Positions 7,557-9,132 of a DNA stretch of 9,132 nt are shown piece by piece. The stretch's first letter is position 1; every line of letters begins with the position of its first letter. Source of the stretch: JBIICS01 sp044238735 (lineage in GTDB: Bacteria; Bacteroidota; Bacteroidia; UBA4408); assembly GCA_044238735.1 (NCBI GenBank), contig JBIICS010000113.1, positions 1-9,132 of the forward strand. Direction: 5' to 3'. The notes beneath the pieces are model-generated. The model worked only from the letters and a program-made list of their open reading frames with translations. It had not been told where the DNA came from and did not search any database. Both the position numbers and the translations under genes were made by a program.

Positions 7557-8333
7557 TTAAATATATCCGTTTAATCGGTAAGTAAAATAACCTATCCATT
7601 CGTGGATATACATTTCCCAACGCTTTATATTCTCCACATTTGGAAGAACTAAGCTAAAAGGATTTCTAAAATCCAACCCTTCTTCGTTTTGAGGATCAAC
7701 TACAAAGGGTTCAAATTTTAAACCTTGTTTAGAGAAACATGCTATGCTTCTCCTCATGTGATAATTTGAGGTGAGTAATAATGTTTTTCCATTTTTCATA
7801 CCAAGCGAATCTAGTTTATGTTTAGTAAACAAGGCATTTTCGTATGTGTTTTTGGATTTATCCTCATACAATACATCGGCAGAATCTACTCCTATTTCGT
7901 ATAAAAAACGTGCTGATATTTTACCTTCTTTTATATGCTGAGCAAATACGCGCCCTGACCCACCAGAAATAAATATTTTATTAATCTTTTTGGCTTTATA
8001 AAGTTGAACCGCTTTTAGAATTCGGTCGCCGGAGCTTGTTATGTAAAACATATCGGGTTCCGATAAAACAGTTTTAGAAAAACCACCTAAAACAATAGCT
8101 ATATCATAGCTGTCCTTAAATTCTTTTAAAGATTTAGTCTTTACATCCCAGGCCTTAGCCAAAAAATAAATAGGCATAGGTGTAGTAAAAATTAATACAG
8201 AGGAAACACTTAGGTAGATAAAAACTTTTCTTAATAGAGGGCGCTTAAAGAAGAGAGCTGAAAAACAAAAAATGATAATCCAATTTAGCGGATGTAAAAA
8301 AAACTCAAATATTTTAGATAATATAAAAAACAT
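7557..8333 (-). CDS. DUF218 (ElyC/SanA/YdcF-like) inner-membrane protein
   Basis: This 258-residue protein has two predicted N-terminal membrane helices (about 15-30 and 36-57) followed by a DUF218 domain. Conserved features are VLGG (81-84), GDR (102-104), FISGGSG (121-127), SKNTYENA (160-167) and LLTSNYHMRRS (186-196), which carry the charged residues grouped in the family's likely active pocket. The layout resembles E. coli ElyC, which has two membrane helices plus DUF218 and affects peptidoglycan assembly and lipid-carrier use; SanA and YdcF share the domain. The exact reaction is not established for the family, so an envelope role is inferred. The ATG is two bases after the stop of the upstream BrkB/YihY gene (TAA-TC-ATG), consistent with one transcript. 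No Shine-Dalgarno sequence is evident. Confidence 0.9.
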   Translation of the reverse strand: MFFILSKIFEFFLHPLNWIIIFCFSALFFKRPLLRKVFIYLSVSSVLIFTTPMPIYFLAKAWDVKTKSLKEFKDSYDIAIVLGGFSKTVLSEPDMFYITSSGDRILKAVQLYKAKKINKIFISGGSGRVFAQHIKEGKISARFLYEIGVDSADVLYEDKSKNTYENALFTKHKLDSLGMKNGKTLLLTSNYHMRRSIACFSKQGLKFEPFVVDPQNEEGLDFRNPFSLVLPNVENIKRWEMYIHEWIGYFTYRLNGYI

Positions 8334-8335
8334 GA

Positions 8336-9132
8336 TTATTCAATTTTAATACGTTTAGCATTAAAAATGGTAGCATTTAATTCAAACCCCAATATCATTA
8401 CCAAAGAATTAAAATAAATCCACAGCATTATTACCATGATAGTACCAATTGAGCCATAAACTTTATTGTATTGTCCGAAATGATTTACGTAGTATGCAAA
8501 TCCTAAAGAAGTAAGAACAATAAAAAGGGTGCTAAATGCAGAACCCGCTGAAAAAAATCTAAACTTTGCCTTTTTATCGGGCCCTAAAAAATAAATTAAG
8601 CTTATTCCCGAGTTAAACGTAAGTAATACTACCAGCCATTTACCCAGTTCCAAAAGCATTAATGTTAACTGATCGGGGACTATGGAAAAACTACCCATCC
8701 AATTAATAATAATCTCACTAAATACAATTAAAACAGAAGAAAGCGCTAATAAAAGAGTTAGTATAAATAAAAGTGCAAGTGACAATAATCGCAACACAAA
8801 TGGATTACGTGATTCGGAAACATGAAAGGATTCATTAAAGGACTCCATCATGGCATGTATTGCATTAGAAGCCAAGTAAATGGTAACCAAAAACCCAAAT
8901 GATAATAAACCGGAGTTTTTATTTTTTAATAAATCCTGTATGGTATCAACGGTTACCGAATAAGCGTCTTTAGGTAAAACATCTTTTAAATAGTTAAGAA
9001 TATCGGAATGCATATCCTGAATTGGAATATAGGCTATTAATGTAAATAGAAATATTATACCCGGAAAAACAGCCAGAAAAAATTTAAAAGACATAGCGGA
9101 GGCTCTCATAGTTAAAGAACTTTCTTGCAAAC
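8336..9132 (-). CDS. YihY/BrkB family inner-membrane protein (5' end outside window)
   Basis: About 265 residues are visible, running off the right edge; the first visible codon is TTG and the frame stays open, so the true start lies beyond the window. Six hydrophobic segments are seen: FFLAVFPGIIFLFTLI, LLSFGFLVTIYLASNAIHAM, a long one around LLFILTLLLALSSVLIVF, WLVVLLTFNSGISLIYFLG, AFSTLFIVLTSLGFAYYV and a last one with GSIGTIMVIMLWIYF followed by LGFELNA. The RASAMSFKFFLAVFPG opening, the YGSIGTIMVIMLWIY motif and the terminal GFELNA are hallmarks of the YihY/BrkB family, once named ribonuclease BN by mistake. Members are multi-pass inner-membrane proteins, and transport has been proposed without firm proof. 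Only the cytoplasmic N-terminus (a few tens of residues) appears to be missing. It is the first gene of this block that can be seen and is followed after two bases by the DUF218 gene. Confidence 0.92.
   Translation of the reverse strand, partial: LQESSLTMRASAMSFKFFLAVFPGIIFLFTLIAYIPIQDMHSDILNYLKDVLPKDAYSVTVDTIQDLLKNKNSGLLSFGFLVTIYLASNAIHAMMESFNESFHVSESRNPFVLRLLSLALLFILTLLLALSSVLIVFSEIIINWMGSFSIVPDQLTLMLLELGKWLVVLLTFNSGISLIYFLGPDKKAKFRFFSAGSAFSTLFIVLTSLGFAYYVNHFGQYNKVYGSIGTIMVIMLWIYFNSLVMILGFELNATIFNAKRIKIE

Overview
The window looks like chromosomal DNA from a member of the phylum Bacteroidota. The DNA is AT-rich. It carries a PorP/SprF-family protein of the type IX secretion system (T9SS), a large secreted hydrolase ending in a T9SS type A sorting domain, and a TAnnTTTG-type promoter element. 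Clear Shine-Dalgarno sequences are largely absent. Lysine- and asparagine-rich proteins fit the same picture. I cannot place it below phylum from sequence alone.

Layout. The left half (1-4462) is read on the + strand. It holds the last 60 codons of an OmpA-family peptidoglycan-binding protein, overlapped by 4 bases by a PorP/SprF-like outer-membrane protein. Next comes a 984-residue exported glycoside hydrolase family 18 protein with CUB-like, Ig/FN3-like and lectin-like modules, then a 71-residue secreted, highly charged small protein. The right half (4480-9132) is read on the - strand. In transcription order it holds a BrkB/YihY-family membrane protein (5' end outside the window), a DUF218 (ElyC/SanA/YdcF-like) membrane protein, a TPR-like exported or membrane-anchored protein of unknown function, and NAD-dependent DNA ligase LigA. 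The two halves converge with only 17 bases between stop codons. No gene-free stretch exceeds about 110 bases.

How the genes fit together. The OmpA/PorP pair is a typical T9SS-associated envelope module, and the GH18 protein is a probable T9SS cargo, although its type A tail need not use this PorP. The - strand genes are tightly packed (gaps of 2, 82 and 1 bases) and are probably co-transcribed at least in pairs. The BrkB and DUF218 proteins are both inner-membrane and envelope-related, while LigA is a replication and repair housekeeping enzyme. I see no mobile element, CRISPR array, tRNA or rRNA, and nothing that amounts to a clearly new system. The best candidates for a second look are the nested domain layout of the GH18 protein, the small secreted charged protein behind a good promoter element, and the missing ATG start in the TPR-like gene.
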